Source: Sulfurovum sp.
GTDB taxonomy: Bacteria > Campylobacterota > Campylobacteria > Campylobacterales > Sulfurovaceae
Length of the DNA stretch: 15,687 nucleotides
Reading direction: 5' to 3'
Assembly (NCBI GenBank): GCA_027029065.1
Contig: JALVGO010000036.1
Location: forward strand, 1 to 15,687
The position numbers and the translations under genes were made by a program. Of the stretch, positions 5,940 through 14,085 are shown one piece after another. The notes below the pieces were generated by a model. It ran no database searches, was not told where the DNA came from, and saw only the letters and a list, made by a program, of their open reading frames with translations. Position 1 is the stretch's first letter; the number at the start of each line of letters is the position of its first letter.

Positions 5940-6063
5940 TTGAGTCCTTCCTGTTTACAATATTATAAGACAAAAGAAGGACAAAATTTCTTGAAATAAT
6001 GAAATAGATAGAAAAGAAGATAAGCTACCCTGCTAAAAAAGCAGAGCGTAAGTTCAGAAGTGC

Positions 6064-7131
6064 TTACAGCACCTCTACAATGAGTTTGGTTACCATAAAT
6101 CCGCCAATGACCAGCCATGCGAACATACCCAGCGCGGTGTATAGTGGTGCAAGGCCGAGCCCTTTGAACTTGCTGAAGATCGTACCCATTCCCAGTGCGG
6201 TCATTGCCATAGTGAGCAGGAAAGTATCGACCTCATTGATGAGGTTGACGATGTTCTCCGGCAGCAGGTGCAGTGAGTTGAACCCCGCAACCATGATGAA
6301 ATATACCGCAAACCAAGGAATCACCAGTTTGGTTTTCCCTGATGTTTCACCACCCTCTTTTTTGGCACTCCATGCAAGGTAAACCCCAAGGATAATAAGC
6401 ATTGGCGCGATCATAATCACACGGGTCATTTTAACGATAACTGCGGCATCTGCCATCTCTTTTGGAGAACCGGGAACGGAAGCCGGAACGGCAACGACCT
6501 GTGCTACCTCGTGGATCGTGCCGCCGACATAGATACCAAATTCACGTGCGGTCATATGCAGGAATCCTGTTGCATGTTCGATGATGCCGGTGTAGAGTAC
6601 CGGGTAGAGGAACATGGAAATGGTACCGAAAAGCACAACCATGGAAACGGCGATGGCTGCCTTGTACTCTTCGGACTTGAGGACAGGCTCTGTTGCCAGT
6701 ACGGCTGCTGCACCACACACCGCTGCACCTGAAGCGGTCAGAATAGATGTGTCTTTCTCCATACCGAAGATCTTATGCCCCAGCCATGAACCGAGGATCA
6801 GGGTAGAGCTGAGCATGATCAAAGAGACAAGAAAGCCATCCAGTCCGACAGCGATGATGTCCTGGAAGGTCAGGCGGAAACCGTAGAGTACGATGGCAAA
6901 ACGGAGGATCTTCTTTGCAGAGAAGGTGATGCCCCCCTGCCACTGGGCCGGAGTTTGGTTGTGTAGGGTGTTGGCATAGAAGATACCCATAACGATACCG
7001 ATGACCAGTGGGGAGAGCCCCAACGCTTTGACAGGACCAAGACCTGCGATGTAGGTTGCACCTGCTGCAAAGATCGCGACAAAGAGGATACCGCTTAGGG
7101 TACCTTTACGATTTTCTGGAGAAAATGGCAT
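6064..7131 (-). CDS. yeiH: YeiH family (UPF0324) putative sulfate exporter
   Basis: This 355-residue integral membrane protein has about ten hydrophobic segments. It carries the UPF0324 family blocks: S-G-A-A-V-C-G-A-A-A-V-L-A-T in the middle, V-G-G-T-I-H-E-V-A-Q-V-V-A, then V-K-M-T-R-V. The family is annotated as putative sulfate or anion exporters; the substrate is not proven by sequence. I start at 7131 because AGGTGG lies 7 nt upstream; the reading frame remains open farther upstream to 7194, but that would run through the promoter region of the divergent regulator. It is transcribed away from a LysR gene, the same arrangement as yeiH/yeiE in E. coli, so that regulator probably controls it. 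A role in sulfur oxyanion handling would suit a sulfur-oxidising host. Confidence 0.9.
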   Translation of the reverse strand: MPFSPENRKGTLSGILFVAIFAAGATYIAGLGPVKALGLSPLVIGIVMGIFYANTLHNQTPAQWQGGITFSAKKILRFAIVLYGFRLTFQDIIAVGLDGFLVSLIMLSSTLILGSWLGHKIFGMEKDTSILTASGAAVCGAAAVLATEPVLKSEEYKAAIAVSMVVLFGTISMFLYPVLYTGIIEHATGFLHMTAREFGIYVGGTIHEVAQVVAVPASVPGSPKEMADAAVIVKMTRVIMIAPMLIILGVYLAWSAKKEGGETSGKTKLVIPWFAVYFIMVAGFNSLHLLPENIVNLINEVDTFLLTMAMTALGMGTIFSKFKGLGLAPLYTALGMFAWLVIGGFMVTKLIVEVL

Positions 7132-7266
7132 ATGTTCCACCTCATAAGTTAATTTTATTAAAAAAAACTGATAACATTTTTGAAATTCTACCATATTTTT
7201 GATATAATAGTAAAATCAATAAAATCGTCAGCGATAATAAATTTTTTCGAAGCAAAGAGAGAGATT
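7132..7266. promoter_or_regulatory. Divergent yeiH/lysR control region with LysR-box candidate
   Basis: The gap is AT-rich. TTAATTTTATTAA (7149-7161) is a palindrome that fits the LysR-type T-N11-A box and lies just upstream of yeiH. A rightward promoter for the regulator gene is listed separately. Confidence 0.5.
7180..7208 (+). promoter_or_regulatory. Promoter of the lysR gene
   Basis: TTGAAA (7180-7185) and an exact TATAAT (7203-7208) are separated by 17 nt. The start codon is 58 nt downstream. Confidence 0.65.
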
Positions 7267-8184
7267 ATGAAGTTAACACTAAGACAGATGGAGATTTTTC
7301 TCAATGTCGTGGAGTCTGGGCACCTGACCAATGTCGCCAAAGAGATGAACCTCAGCCAGTCGGCGATCTCCATGTCCATCAAAGAGATGGAAAATATCCT
7401 TGGCCGTCCGGTATTTGACCGTATTAACAAGAAGCTGGTACTCAACGAGGTAGGACGTGCTTTTTACAAGGAGATCGATCCTATTTTCAAAAAACTCTCT
7501 GATATTGAGTATGAGTTCCAAAATTCTGAGAACAAAGGAATGATCCGTGTTGGTGCAAGTACCACGATTGTCGATTATCTGATGCCGTCGATTATATGCA
7601 GCTATATGAGCTCCTATCCGGATGTGAAGATCACACTCAAAGAGGGTAACACCAAAGAGATTACCGAGATGATCCAGAACGGGCAGATCGATGTCGGTTT
7701 TGTGGAGGGCTTTGTCGGCGGATCGGACATCATCAAAGAGAAGATCGGTGTTGATGAACTGATTGTTGTGACCTCCAAAGAGGAGCTTGCCAAGCCGTGC
7801 TATATTGATGAACTGGCACAAAAGCGCTGGGTACTCAGAGAGGAAGGTTCGGGTACACGTGAAGTTTTTTTGAATTACATCAAGGAGAAGGTGGACGACC
7901 TGAACATCTTTTTTGAACTGGGACATACGGAGTCAATCAAAAGTATATTGATGAACAGAGAGTGTCTGACATGTATCTCAAAGATATCGGTTGAAAATGA
8001 GCTGGGTGAGGGCAAACTATATCGTGTACCGGTCAAAAACTTTGAGTGTAAACGTGACTTTTTGATGATTTACCATAAAGACAAGTACCACAGCACACTG
8101 TTTGAAAAATTTGTCTTCTTCTCCAAAAAACTGATGATCCAGATGCTCGAAAGCGGCATTGAGCTAAATTTTAGAAAGCAGTAG
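7267..8184 (+). CDS. LysR-family regulator, YeiE/CysB-like
   Basis: This 305-residue transcription factor has a winged helix-turn-helix at residues 3-62, with L-T-N-V-A-K-E-M-N-L-S-Q-S-A-I-S-M-S-I as the recognition unit. A LysR substrate-binding domain follows from about residue 90 (I-R-V-G-A-S-T-T-I, Q-I-D-V-G-F-V-E-G, E-G-S-G-T-R-E). The S-T-T-I ligand-loop sequence resembles anion-sensing LysR members such as CysB, CbbR and YeiE. I chose the ATG at 7267, preceded by a GAGAGAG ribosome site. Divergent placement against yeiH suggests that it senses a sulfur anion, possibly sulfite, and controls the exporter; this is inference by analogy to YeiE. The end overlaps convergent mobA by 21 nt. 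Confidence 0.92.
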   Translation: MKLTLRQMEIFLNVVESGHLTNVAKEMNLSQSAISMSIKEMENILGRPVFDRINKKLVLNEVGRAFYKEIDPIFKKLSDIEYEFQNSENKGMIRVGASTTIVDYLMPSIICSYMSSYPDVKITLKEGNTKEITEMIQNGQIDVGFVEGFVGGSDIIKEKIGVDELIVVTSKEELAKPCYIDELAQKRWVLREEGSGTREVFLNYIKEKVDDLNIFFELGHTESIKSILMNRECLTCISKISVENELGEGKLYRVPVKNFECKRDFLMIYHKDKYHSTLFEKFVFFSKKLMIQMLESGIELNFRKQ

Positions 8185-8733
8185 GGCTTTTTGGTATTCA
8201 TGAGGATGGTTTAGGTTCATAAAGGCATCCTCCTCTTCAAAGTCGATATAGCAGCAGTTTGCCTTTTGAAGCAGTTTGCCAAGTTTGTGCCCGTCGCAAG
8301 AGAGGTCTTTTTCAATGACCGGAAGTATCGATTGGCGATAGATACCGCATAATGGTTGTACTTTTCCAAAATTTCTTGCCACAACAGCATCATATTTCTT
8401 ATCTGCCGCTTCAACAAGGGTATGGATGATATTCCCGCTGACAAAAGGGCTATCGACACTAAGGATGAACGCCTCACTCTCTATTTGCGTTAGTACCGAA
8501 TAGAGACCTACCATGGGAGAGTAGATATCGCTGCTGTCCAAAAGCACAGGAGCATCCATACCGAACTTGTCCGATTTCCCGCTTAGATAGACCGTTTCAA
8601 ACATGCTTTTGAGTCTGTTGTACTGGTATGCGGCAAGGGTCGGATATCCGTCAAAAGGCAGAAGTGCTTTGTCCTCCTGCATGCGGGAACTTTTTCCTCC
8701 GCTGAAAACAACCGCCGGTATGCTGTACTTCAT
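8164..8733 (-). CDS. mobA: Molybdenum cofactor guanylyltransferase
   Basis: MobA adds GMP from GTP to molybdopterin to make the guanine dinucleotide cofactor in the cytosol. The 189-residue protein has the nucleotide-binding signature G-G-K-S-S-R-M (12-18) followed by D-K-A-L-L (21-25) and the metal-binding aspartate in L-S-V-D-S-P-F (D94). It ends in a conserved N-H-P-H-E-Y. Length is typical of the family. Its ATG shares 4 nt with the MFS transporter stop, so it is the last gene of the gspG-to-mobA operon. Its 3' end overlaps the convergent lysR gene. Molybdoenzymes are common in anaerobic respiration, so the enzyme fits the suspected host, but the link to secretion genes looks incidental. 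Confidence 0.92.
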   Translation of the reverse strand: MKYSIPAVVFSGGKSSRMQEDKALLPFDGYPTLAAYQYNRLKSMFETVYLSGKSDKFGMDAPVLLDSSDIYSPMVGLYSVLTQIESEAFILSVDSPFVSGNIIHTLVEAADKKYDAVVARNFGKVQPLCGIYRQSILPVIEKDLSCDGHKLGKLLQKANCCYIDFEEEDAFMNLNHPHEYQKALLLSKI

Positions 8734-9857
8734 GGGTGTGCCTTTAAGATATGCTTTTTCCGTTTTGCATGGATAAAGAGTACCACAAAAGCGATAAAGG
8801 TGATACCTGACTCAATCAGGAAAAGATACTCTCCGTAGATCCTGCCCGAAAGAAGCGCTCCGACAGAACCGCCAAGACCAAAAGCGATACCGAGGAAGAA
8901 CTGCTGGGCAAGTCTTTTTTGTGTGTAGAGTGAAAAGACGTAGGTGATCGCAGCGGTATGGTAAAGGGCAAAGCTGACCGCATGCAGGGACTGTGAAGCG
9001 AAAGTCAAAACCACAGAGTCGGGGAAGAGATAGAGCATCAGCCAGCGTACTGCTGTTACGAGTGTGGCAAACTGTAAAATGGTGAGAAGGTTTTTTTGCA
9101 GCAGCGGCCCTTGAAAATAGAGCATGGCAATTTCACAGATGACACCAAAACTCCACATCCAACTGGTCATCTCCAGGGAGATGCCGTGGGCTGTTTCATA
9201 GATGGTAAAAAAGTTGTAAAAGCCGCCAAACCCTACCTGCATCAGAAATACGGAGATCCAGAATGCCCAGTACTTTGCCAGAGAGAAAGAGGCATCATCC
9301 TGTGCAGAAGTGTGTTCTGTCTGGTCGTATCGGATCACCATGGCACCAAAAACCATTGTAAGCAGTGTCATAGTAGAGAGATAATAGAGTGCTTCCTGTG
9401 GGGAGGAGAGCACCTTCCCAAGCCAAAGCGCAATACCCATAAAACCGAGTGAACCCCAAAGGCGTACCTTGCCATATCTGCTTTTGGAGAGGATTGCCAG
9501 GGCAATCGTTTCTACATAAGGGAGTGTTACCCCCATCGCTCCCCCAAAGAGAAGGTTGGCACCAAGATAGAGATAGAAATGGTCGATCGTACCCCAGAAC
9601 AGAAGGGTAGCGACAAGGCTCAGCAGAAGCGAGAGCAGATAGATGCGCGGCGTAAGTGAAACAAACCTGCGAAACAGAAAGGGCAGCAGAAAACGCATAA
9701 ACGGAGCTGCTGCATAGATGATCCCAACCTGTGTTGCACTGTAGCCGACCTCAAGCAGTACTTTTGGCAAGAAGATCACATAGACGCCTACCAGTGCAAA
9801 GTAGAAAAAGTAGAAGGCACCAAGCAGAAGTGCTGCCCAAGAACGTGGTGCTGTCAT
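8730..9857 (-). CDS. MFS transporter, MFS_1_like (HcaT/LacY-like) type
   Basis: This 375-residue inner-membrane protein has about twelve transmembrane helices in two bundles of six. The N-terminal helix has F-Y-F-F-Y-F-A-L-V-G-V-Y-V-I-F-L-P and the first half contains K-V-R-L-W-G-S-L-G-F, a pattern I associate with the HcaT/LacY-like branch of the major facilitator superfamily. Substrate is unknown. I start at 9857, where the ATG overlaps the RDD stop as ATGA; reading farther upstream would only use RDD-coding sequence. It is coupled to RDD before it and mobA behind it. Confidence 0.88.
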   Translation of the reverse strand: MTAPRSWAALLLGAFYFFYFALVGVYVIFLPKVLLEVGYSATQVGIIYAAAPFMRFLLPFLFRRFVSLTPRIYLLSLLLSLVATLLFWGTIDHFYLYLGANLLFGGAMGVTLPYVETIALAILSKSRYGKVRLWGSLGFMGIALWLGKVLSSPQEALYYLSTMTLLTMVFGAMVIRYDQTEHTSAQDDASFSLAKYWAFWISVFLMQVGFGGFYNFFTIYETAHGISLEMTSWMWSFGVICEIAMLYFQGPLLQKNLLTILQFATLVTAVRWLMLYLFPDSVVLTFASQSLHAVSFALYHTAAITYVFSLYTQKRLAQQFFLGIAFGLGGSVGALLSGRIYGEYLFLIESGITFIAFVVLFIHAKRKKHILKAHP

Positions 9858-10342
9858 GATTTTTTGATAATAACCGTACCGCTTAAAAGGTCGTGCAGGT
9901 TTTTCCTGTCTTTGCGTATGAACATCATAGCCCATCCAAAAAGTGTTGCTGCAGAGAGGATGGCGGCAAGGTTTCTAAAGAGAATCAGTCCCGGACCGGG
10001 ACGTTTGCCTGTATGGGCATCGACCACTTCAAGGTCGTAGGCACGATACCCCGGTGTTTGTCCGCTTTTTACCATAAATGCTGTCTGTACGAGAACCAGC
10101 GGCAGCAAAATGTAGAGCCATCCCAGTGCTTTATGGGCTGCGAACCCCTCACGACCACCCATAACAAGATAGAAAACGGCATACATAATAGGCATCAGCA
10201 GCATGAAACTGTCTGTGAGAAATGCCTTGAGTTTATCGAAGGCAGAGGCATAGTGAAGGGGTGTCTCTTTTTTTGAAGCTTTTTTCTGTTTAGGGGAAGA
10301 TGTTTTCCCCTGTTTGACATCTCTAATACGCGGTTTTGCCAT
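9854..10342 (-). CDS. RDD family membrane protein
   Basis: This 162-residue protein has a lysine-rich cytosolic N-terminus (residues 1-30) and three hydrophobic segments (about 45-63, 74-91 and 122-142). It has the RDD signatures G-Q-T-P-G-Y-R-A-Y-D-L-E-V-V-D and a C-terminal R-K-N-L-H-D-L-L-S-G-T. The first RDD arginine position appears as lysine in L-K-A-F-L-T-D. RDD proteins are poorly characterised; some act in ion exchange. Its ATG shares one base with the gspF stop (TAATG), so the two are translationally coupled. Why an RDD protein is attached to a pseudopilus operon is not clear from the sequence. Confidence 0.9.
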   Translation of the reverse strand: MAKPRIRDVKQGKTSSPKQKKASKKETPLHYASAFDKLKAFLTDSFMLLMPIMYAVFYLVMGGREGFAAHKALGWLYILLPLVLVQTAFMVKSGQTPGYRAYDLEVVDAHTGKRPGPGLILFRNLAAILSAATLFGWAMMFIRKDRKNLHDLLSGTVIIKKS

Positions 10343-11559
10343 TATTTCAGTCCTTGTGTCATAGTAAAGATTGGTAACAGCATTGCCGATACGATCACCC
10401 CGACAACTGCACCAATAAGCAGCATCATTGCCGGTTCAAGCAGGCTGAGGAGGATTTTCAGTTTCTCTTCATTCTCTTCTGCATAGAGTTTGGAGAGATT
10501 TTCGAGTACCTCGCTAACCTCGCTCGATTCTTCCCCCAGAGCCAGAGACTGCAAAAAGTTCCGTTTGATCTTCGCCCCTTTGGTTAACTGCAGTGCATTG
10601 GAAAGTTTGTTCCCCTCCATGACTTTGTCCGAAGCCTGTGTGAACAGGTCAATGAATTTGTAGTTCCCAAAGGAGGCAACGGCAAGCTTGACCGCCTGCG
10701 CATAGGCGACCCCGCTACCCAAAAGCAGGGAAAGAATATAGGAGAACCTTCCCAGTTCATGGTTTTGAATAAGGTTTCCCAAAATGGGCATTCTCAACAA
10801 AATGCCGTCTATAAAACGGTGAAAAGTACGCCATTTGGCATAGGCAACCTTGAAGAGTACAACAAACAGAATAATGCCAATGATCAGATGTACATAGTAG
10901 GCAGTGAGAAAATCACTGATGGCGAGAACAAACTGTGTAATGGGCGGCAGCTTCTGGTCGGTATCTTCAAAGATTTCTGTGATTTTGGGTACCACAAAAG
11001 TGATAAGAAAACCGGTAATGGCTATGGCGACAGTAAAGATAACCGTAGGGTAGACCATGGCACCTTTGACCTGTTTCCTTACCTTCTCCTGGGCAGAGAA
11101 GAAATCTCCCATATTGGTCAGTACCTCTGCCATTTTCCCGCTCTGTCCGGCAATATTGAGACTCTGTACATAAAACTCTGGCAGGGAGTAGACACTCTGT
11201 CCGGTGAGTGCCTGATAGAGGGATTTTCCCTCTTCGATCATGGTTTTCAGGGCATTGAGAAAGGAGAGGTAACGCTTTTCATCCTCATGCTGGTTCTCCA
11301 TAAGCTTGATGGCTGTCAAGATGGTCATACCGGACTTGAGATAGGAGGAGAGCTCTCTTGAAAATGCGGCAAGCATCTCCGGAGGCATCTCTTTCTGTGT
11401 CAGTTTTTCAAAAGAAAAGGAGCGGTTTGCGGGAGTGAGAGCATCATAGTATATCTGCTGTCTGCGAAGTTTCTGTCCTGCATCTTCGGGAGAACTTGCC
11501 TCAATGGTTCCCCGGACACGTTTCCCTGATTTGTCAAAGCCTTTGTATTTAAAAAGCAT
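10342..11559 (-). CDS. gspF: Type II secretion inner-membrane platform protein GspF
   Basis: GspF is the polytopic platform protein that couples the cytosolic ATPase to pseudopilus assembly. The 405-residue length is normal. Two homologous GspF domains (about 66-191 and 270-397) each carry the conserved block, seen as N-I-A-G-Q-S-G-K-M and L-G-E-E-S-S-E-V. Three transmembrane helices lie near 169-190, 222-240 and 374-397. The N-terminal F-K-Y-K-G-F-D-K-S-G-K is typical for the family. PilC of type IV pili is a paralogue; the gspG-like neighbour with its GspG C-terminal region favours secretion. The ATG at 11559 has GAGAGGA upstream and its own promoter candidate in the 83-nt gap before it. 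Confidence 0.93.
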   Translation of the reverse strand: MLFKYKGFDKSGKRVRGTIEASSPEDAGQKLRRQQIYYDALTPANRSFSFEKLTQKEMPPEMLAAFSRELSSYLKSGMTILTAIKLMENQHEDEKRYLSFLNALKTMIEEGKSLYQALTGQSVYSLPEFYVQSLNIAGQSGKMAEVLTNMGDFFSAQEKVRKQVKGAMVYPTVIFTVAIAITGFLITFVVPKITEIFEDTDQKLPPITQFVLAISDFLTAYYVHLIIGIILFVVLFKVAYAKWRTFHRFIDGILLRMPILGNLIQNHELGRFSYILSLLLGSGVAYAQAVKLAVASFGNYKFIDLFTQASDKVMEGNKLSNALQLTKGAKIKRNFLQSLALGEESSEVSEVLENLSKLYAEENEEKLKILLSLLEPAMMLLIGAVVGVIVSAMLLPIFTMTQGLK

Positions 11560-11591
11560 ATATCCTCTCTGTCCCGTATATCGTGCATGCT

Positions 11592-11620
11592 ATTATAACG
11601 CGTTTAGCTGTACTCTCCAA
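11592..11620 (-). promoter_or_regulatory. Internal promoter candidate for gspF
   Basis: Read leftward, an exact TATAAT (11597-11592) follows TTGGAG (11620-11615) with a 17-nt spacer. The -35 match is only moderate. It would let gspF, RDD, MFS and mobA be made apart from the pseudopilins. Confidence 0.45.
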
Positions 11621-11642
11621 AGCAGATACTTTAGCCTGTAGA

Positions 11643-12056
11643 TTAAAACCCAGTAACCTTAAAACGGTGGTATGAGGCATTAAAGGTATCCTTTAGAATG
11701 ATTTTTCTGACCTCAGCATTGGGGCCGTCATCGCTCTCCATCAGTTTTGCCGGCGGGGAAACATAGATGTTCCGTTTGGTTTGTTTCAGAAGCTCTCCCG
11801 TTTTGTCCGGAATATTTCTAAAGGTATCATGAAGCAGGTCGTAGGCACGCTTCTCTTTTTTGGAGTAGCGCAGGACATCTTTTGTCAAAAAAAGAGAATC
11901 ACTCAGTGCTGTACTGTTTCTCTGGATAATATAGGCGGTCTGTGCATGTTTCTGCCCATAGATCTTCATCACATAGACAATGGATGTGGCAAGAATGACC
12001 ACAGAGACCAGAATCTCTATCAGGGTAAATGCCGGTCGCATAGCTGAAGGTTTCAA
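11643..12056 (-). CDS. Minor pseudopilin, GspI-like
   Basis: This 137-residue protein has a prepilin N-terminus: a short basic leader, then cleavage before F in P-A-F-T-L-I-E-I-L-V. The glutamate at mature position 5 is needed for assembly and methylation by the prepilin peptidase. A hydrophobic helix continues to about residue 29 and a small polar domain follows. I start at a TTG (12056) because GGAG lies 7 nt upstream in the end of the previous gene, whose TGA overlaps it by 4 nt; the ATG at 12041 has no ribosome site. The short size and place after the H-like gene suggest GspI, but GspJ is possible since the C-terminal domain is too divergent for me to assign. Confidence 0.75.
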   Translation of the reverse strand: MKPSAMRPAFTLIEILVSVVILATSIVYVMKIYGQKHAQTAYIIQRNSTALSDSLFLTKDVLRYSKKEKRAYDLLHDTFRNIPDKTGELLKQTKRNIYVSPPAKLMESDDGPNAEVRKIILKDTFNASYHRFKVTGF

Positions 12057-12577
12057 TAAAAGTCTCCGTTTCGAGAGAGTCTCTCTGTATTTTTGACCAA
12101 AAAATCTTTTGCCTCATCAAGCGAGCTGAAGGTACGGGGCTTTCCAAGATAGGAAGGGAGCAGATAGATATGGTTTCCCTGTTTGAGGATAACCTGAGTC
12201 GCACTTCCGTTTGGATAAAACTGCATCAGCAGACAGATCTTTCGGTCATGGAACCGTCCATAGTCCATCTTTTGCATCTGTGCTTCTGCATTGAAAAAAT
12301 AGACCTCTGACCCTTTCAGTGCCGTTTTTCCTTCATAAGGCTTGAATGTTTTATCCGAAGACCCTTTATAGTAGCAGGAGCTGCACCGGTCAGTACATAA
12401 AAAGGTTCCCGCCTGTGTAAAAAGATCACTTTTGGAAAGTACCGATTTGAGATTTTTGGGAGTAAGGAGATCGGCGGACGGTTTTGGTTTCTCAAAACCG
12501 TCAAATCCGAGAAAATAGACCATGGAGATAATAAATATCACCAGAAGAAGTTCCAGAAGCGAAAACCCTTTTCTCAT
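12053..12577 (-). CDS. Minor pseudopilin, GspH-like, with CxxxCxxC motif
   Basis: This 174-residue prepilin-like protein starts M-R-K-G and is then cleaved before F in F-S-L-L-E-L-L-L-V, with glutamate at mature position 5 and a hydrophobic helix to about residue 23. I prefer 12577 over the in-frame ATG at 12622 because it gives the normal short basic leader; the longer version would overlap gspG and has no ribosome site. The globular part holds C61, C65 and C68 in C-T-D-R-C-S-S-C, plus C115, which is unusual for pseudopilins and would favour disulfides or a metal site in the periplasm. Position between gspG and an I-like gene suggests GspH. The assignment is by context. Confidence 0.75.
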   Translation of the reverse strand: MRKGFSLLELLLVIFIISMVYFLGFDGFEKPKPSADLLTPKNLKSVLSKSDLFTQAGTFLCTDRCSSCYYKGSSDKTFKPYEGKTALKGSEVYFFNAEAQMQKMDYGRFHDRKICLLMQFYPNGSATQVILKQGNHIYLLPSYLGKPRTFSSLDEAKDFLVKNTERLSRNGDFY

Positions 12578-12609
12578 GGATTCTTCTGCCGGGATACAGG
12601 TCTGAAAGG

Positions 12610-13056
12610 CTATCTGTTGCATTGGGAGAAGAGGATATCTTTGCCGCTGCCTTCTCCGCCCTGTTTTCTGTCTGCACCTAAAGAGATGATTTCGACATCA
12701 TCTCCCTTGTTGATGTAGACAAACGGTGTCTTCCATGCATCTTTGGGCAGCTTTTTGAGGTAAGGTTTGACACGATACCCTGGATATTTGTCCGGATCCG
12801 GGTTGGAAAGCAGGGCTTCAAACCCCTCTTCGGTATCGGGGTAGGTTCCATTATCAAGCTTGAACATATCCAGACGTTTTTTAAGGTCGTCCATTTTAAG
12901 ACATACTGTATCACGTTTTGCCTGGTCTGCTGTATCCATCAGACCGGGGGCAACTACCGCAACCAGACCGCCGAGGATCACAATAACGATTAAAAGTTCA
13001 AGCAGAGAAAATGCGTTTCGCATCACTGTTTTGGAAGCGTGGGAAGATGGTTTCAT
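12610..13056 (-). CDS. gspG: Major pseudopilin GspG
   Basis: GspG builds the pseudopilus that pushes exoproteins through the outer-membrane secretin. The 148-residue precursor has a prepilin site at A15/F16 in R-N-A-F-S-L-L-E-L-L-I-V, glutamate 5, and a helix to about residue 40. The C-terminal half is diagnostic of GspG: L-D-N-G-T-Y-P-D-T-E-E-G-F-E-A-L, then P-G-Y-R with P-Y-L-K-K-L-P-K-D-A-W, then I-S-L-G-A-D-R-K-Q-G-G-E-G-S-G-K-D-I, the calcium-binding loop region. The ATG at 13056 has AAGGA 9 nt upstream; an ATG at 13023 would give a very short leader. It is the first gene of the leftward operon and diverges from gspK. Confidence 0.95.
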   Translation of the reverse strand: MKPSSHASKTVMRNAFSLLELLIVIVILGGLVAVVAPGLMDTADQAKRDTVCLKMDDLKKRLDMFKLDNGTYPDTEEGFEALLSNPDPDKYPGYRVKPYLKKLPKDAWKTPFVYINKGDDVEIISLGADRKQGGEGSGKDILFSQCNR

Positions 13057-13170
13057 TGAATTAATCCTTGACTGGTATAATATCCTGGTATTTTAACGAG
13101 TTTAGTTTAATAATCTGCCCGACAGTACAGAGAAATACTGACAGGTACGGGGGAAAGGACGGATAGCGGG
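13057..13170. promoter_or_regulatory. Divergent gspG/gspK promoter region
   Basis: TATAAT lies at 13076-13081 on the plus strand, and the same near-palindrome (GGTATAATATCC) offers TATTAT on the minus strand. No convincing -35 box is seen for either direction, so the exact promoters are uncertain. Confidence 0.4.
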
Positions 13171-14085
13171 TTGAAAAAAGAGACCAAAAGCGTACCTGTG
13201 CGAAGAGGATTTGCGCTTCTTATTACCCTTTCGGTATTGGTAATCGTCATTACCCTTACGGGTGTTTTGACAGGATACCTTGATATGGCACGCAAAGATG
13301 CATCCAAAAGCAAAGCACTGATACAGGCGAATCTTTACTATGCCGATATCAAATCCTTCCTGGGAAAGGTCAAGAACAAAAAAGAGCTCTTTACGGTACT
13401 GTATGCCGCACCGGTTCCGCTTGTGTCTGAAGACGGAAGTTTCTCTTTGATACTCGCCTGCCGTCCATGCAACAGCGGCATTCCGTTCCATTGGCTTAAA
13501 GCGACAGAAAACAAAAAGATGCAGCAGCAGCATGAAATTGCACAGAACCTCTTCGATGCCATTGTGCAGCGCTATGAGTTGACAGACCCTGTACGTCTTG
13601 AAGAGATGATCGGTGAGGGGCTGCAAGGAGAGGGAGACCTGTGGATGTTTCAAGGACATCTGAGCCAAAATAATGGTATGATATCCTATCGCATATTTGA
13701 GCAGATTCTGTTGCAGTATGAAGTAGAAACAGGTGATACAAATGCCCAAAAGGTACCTTGGAAAAAACTGTTTGTTTTTGGATACCACCCCTCTGATATA
13801 AAAGCGGATGTTGTCGCCGGAGACTATCTCTCCCTGACACTGCTTTCTCTGCTGTTCGGTGTGGAAGAGTCTGCACTCAAAGAGTCATGGAGTGAAGGGG
13901 AAGGGGCTCTGAAACAGCTGGCAGAAACATACGGTTTTTCGTATGATAACAAGCTTTTTTCGGACAAGATAGGGCGGATATCGCAGTGTAATGTTCAGTT
14001 TGAGTATGAAAAAGAGAGGTTCATGTTTTTATTCAACGATACAGAAGGAGAGGTAAGCAGTTTTGAGTTCTATGGGAAACAGTGA
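13171..14085 (+). CDS. gspK: Pseudopilus tip protein GspK-like
   Basis: This 304-residue protein has a prepilin-type N-terminus: basic R-R-G at 11-13, then F-A-L-L-I-T-L-S-V-L-V. The mature fifth residue is isoleucine, not glutamate. Lack of Glu5 is the known mark of GspK, which caps the pseudopilus tip. The rest is a large mixed domain, as expected for GspK, which is bigger than other pseudopilins, and is followed by gspL. I start at TTG 13171, with AGGACGGA just upstream; a GTG at 13198 would leave only a minimal leader. The end overlaps gspL by 23 nt. Sequence in the globular domain is divergent, so the call rests on the N-terminus, size and order. Confidence 0.75.
   Translation: MKKETKSVPVRRGFALLITLSVLVIVITLTGVLTGYLDMARKDASKSKALIQANLYYADIKSFLGKVKNKKELFTVLYAAPVPLVSEDGSFSLILACRPCNSGIPFHWLKATENKKMQQQHEIAQNLFDAIVQRYELTDPVRLEEMIGEGLQGEGDLWMFQGHLSQNNGMISYRIFEQILLQYEVETGDTNAQKVPWKKLFVFGYHPSDIKADVVAGDYLSLTLLSLLFGVEESALKESWSEGEGALKQLAETYGFSYDNKLFSDKIGRISQCNVQFEYEKERFMFLFNDTEGEVSSFEFYGKQ

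Noticed and set aside
6030..6072. Rho-independent terminator behind yeiH
   Set aside because: Only 5-bp stems are possible (CTGCT/AGCAG and GTGCT/AGCAC) and there is no T-run on the correct side.
10759..11361. A 200-codon open frame antisense to gspF
   Set aside because: It lies wholly within gspF and has no ribosome site or domain.
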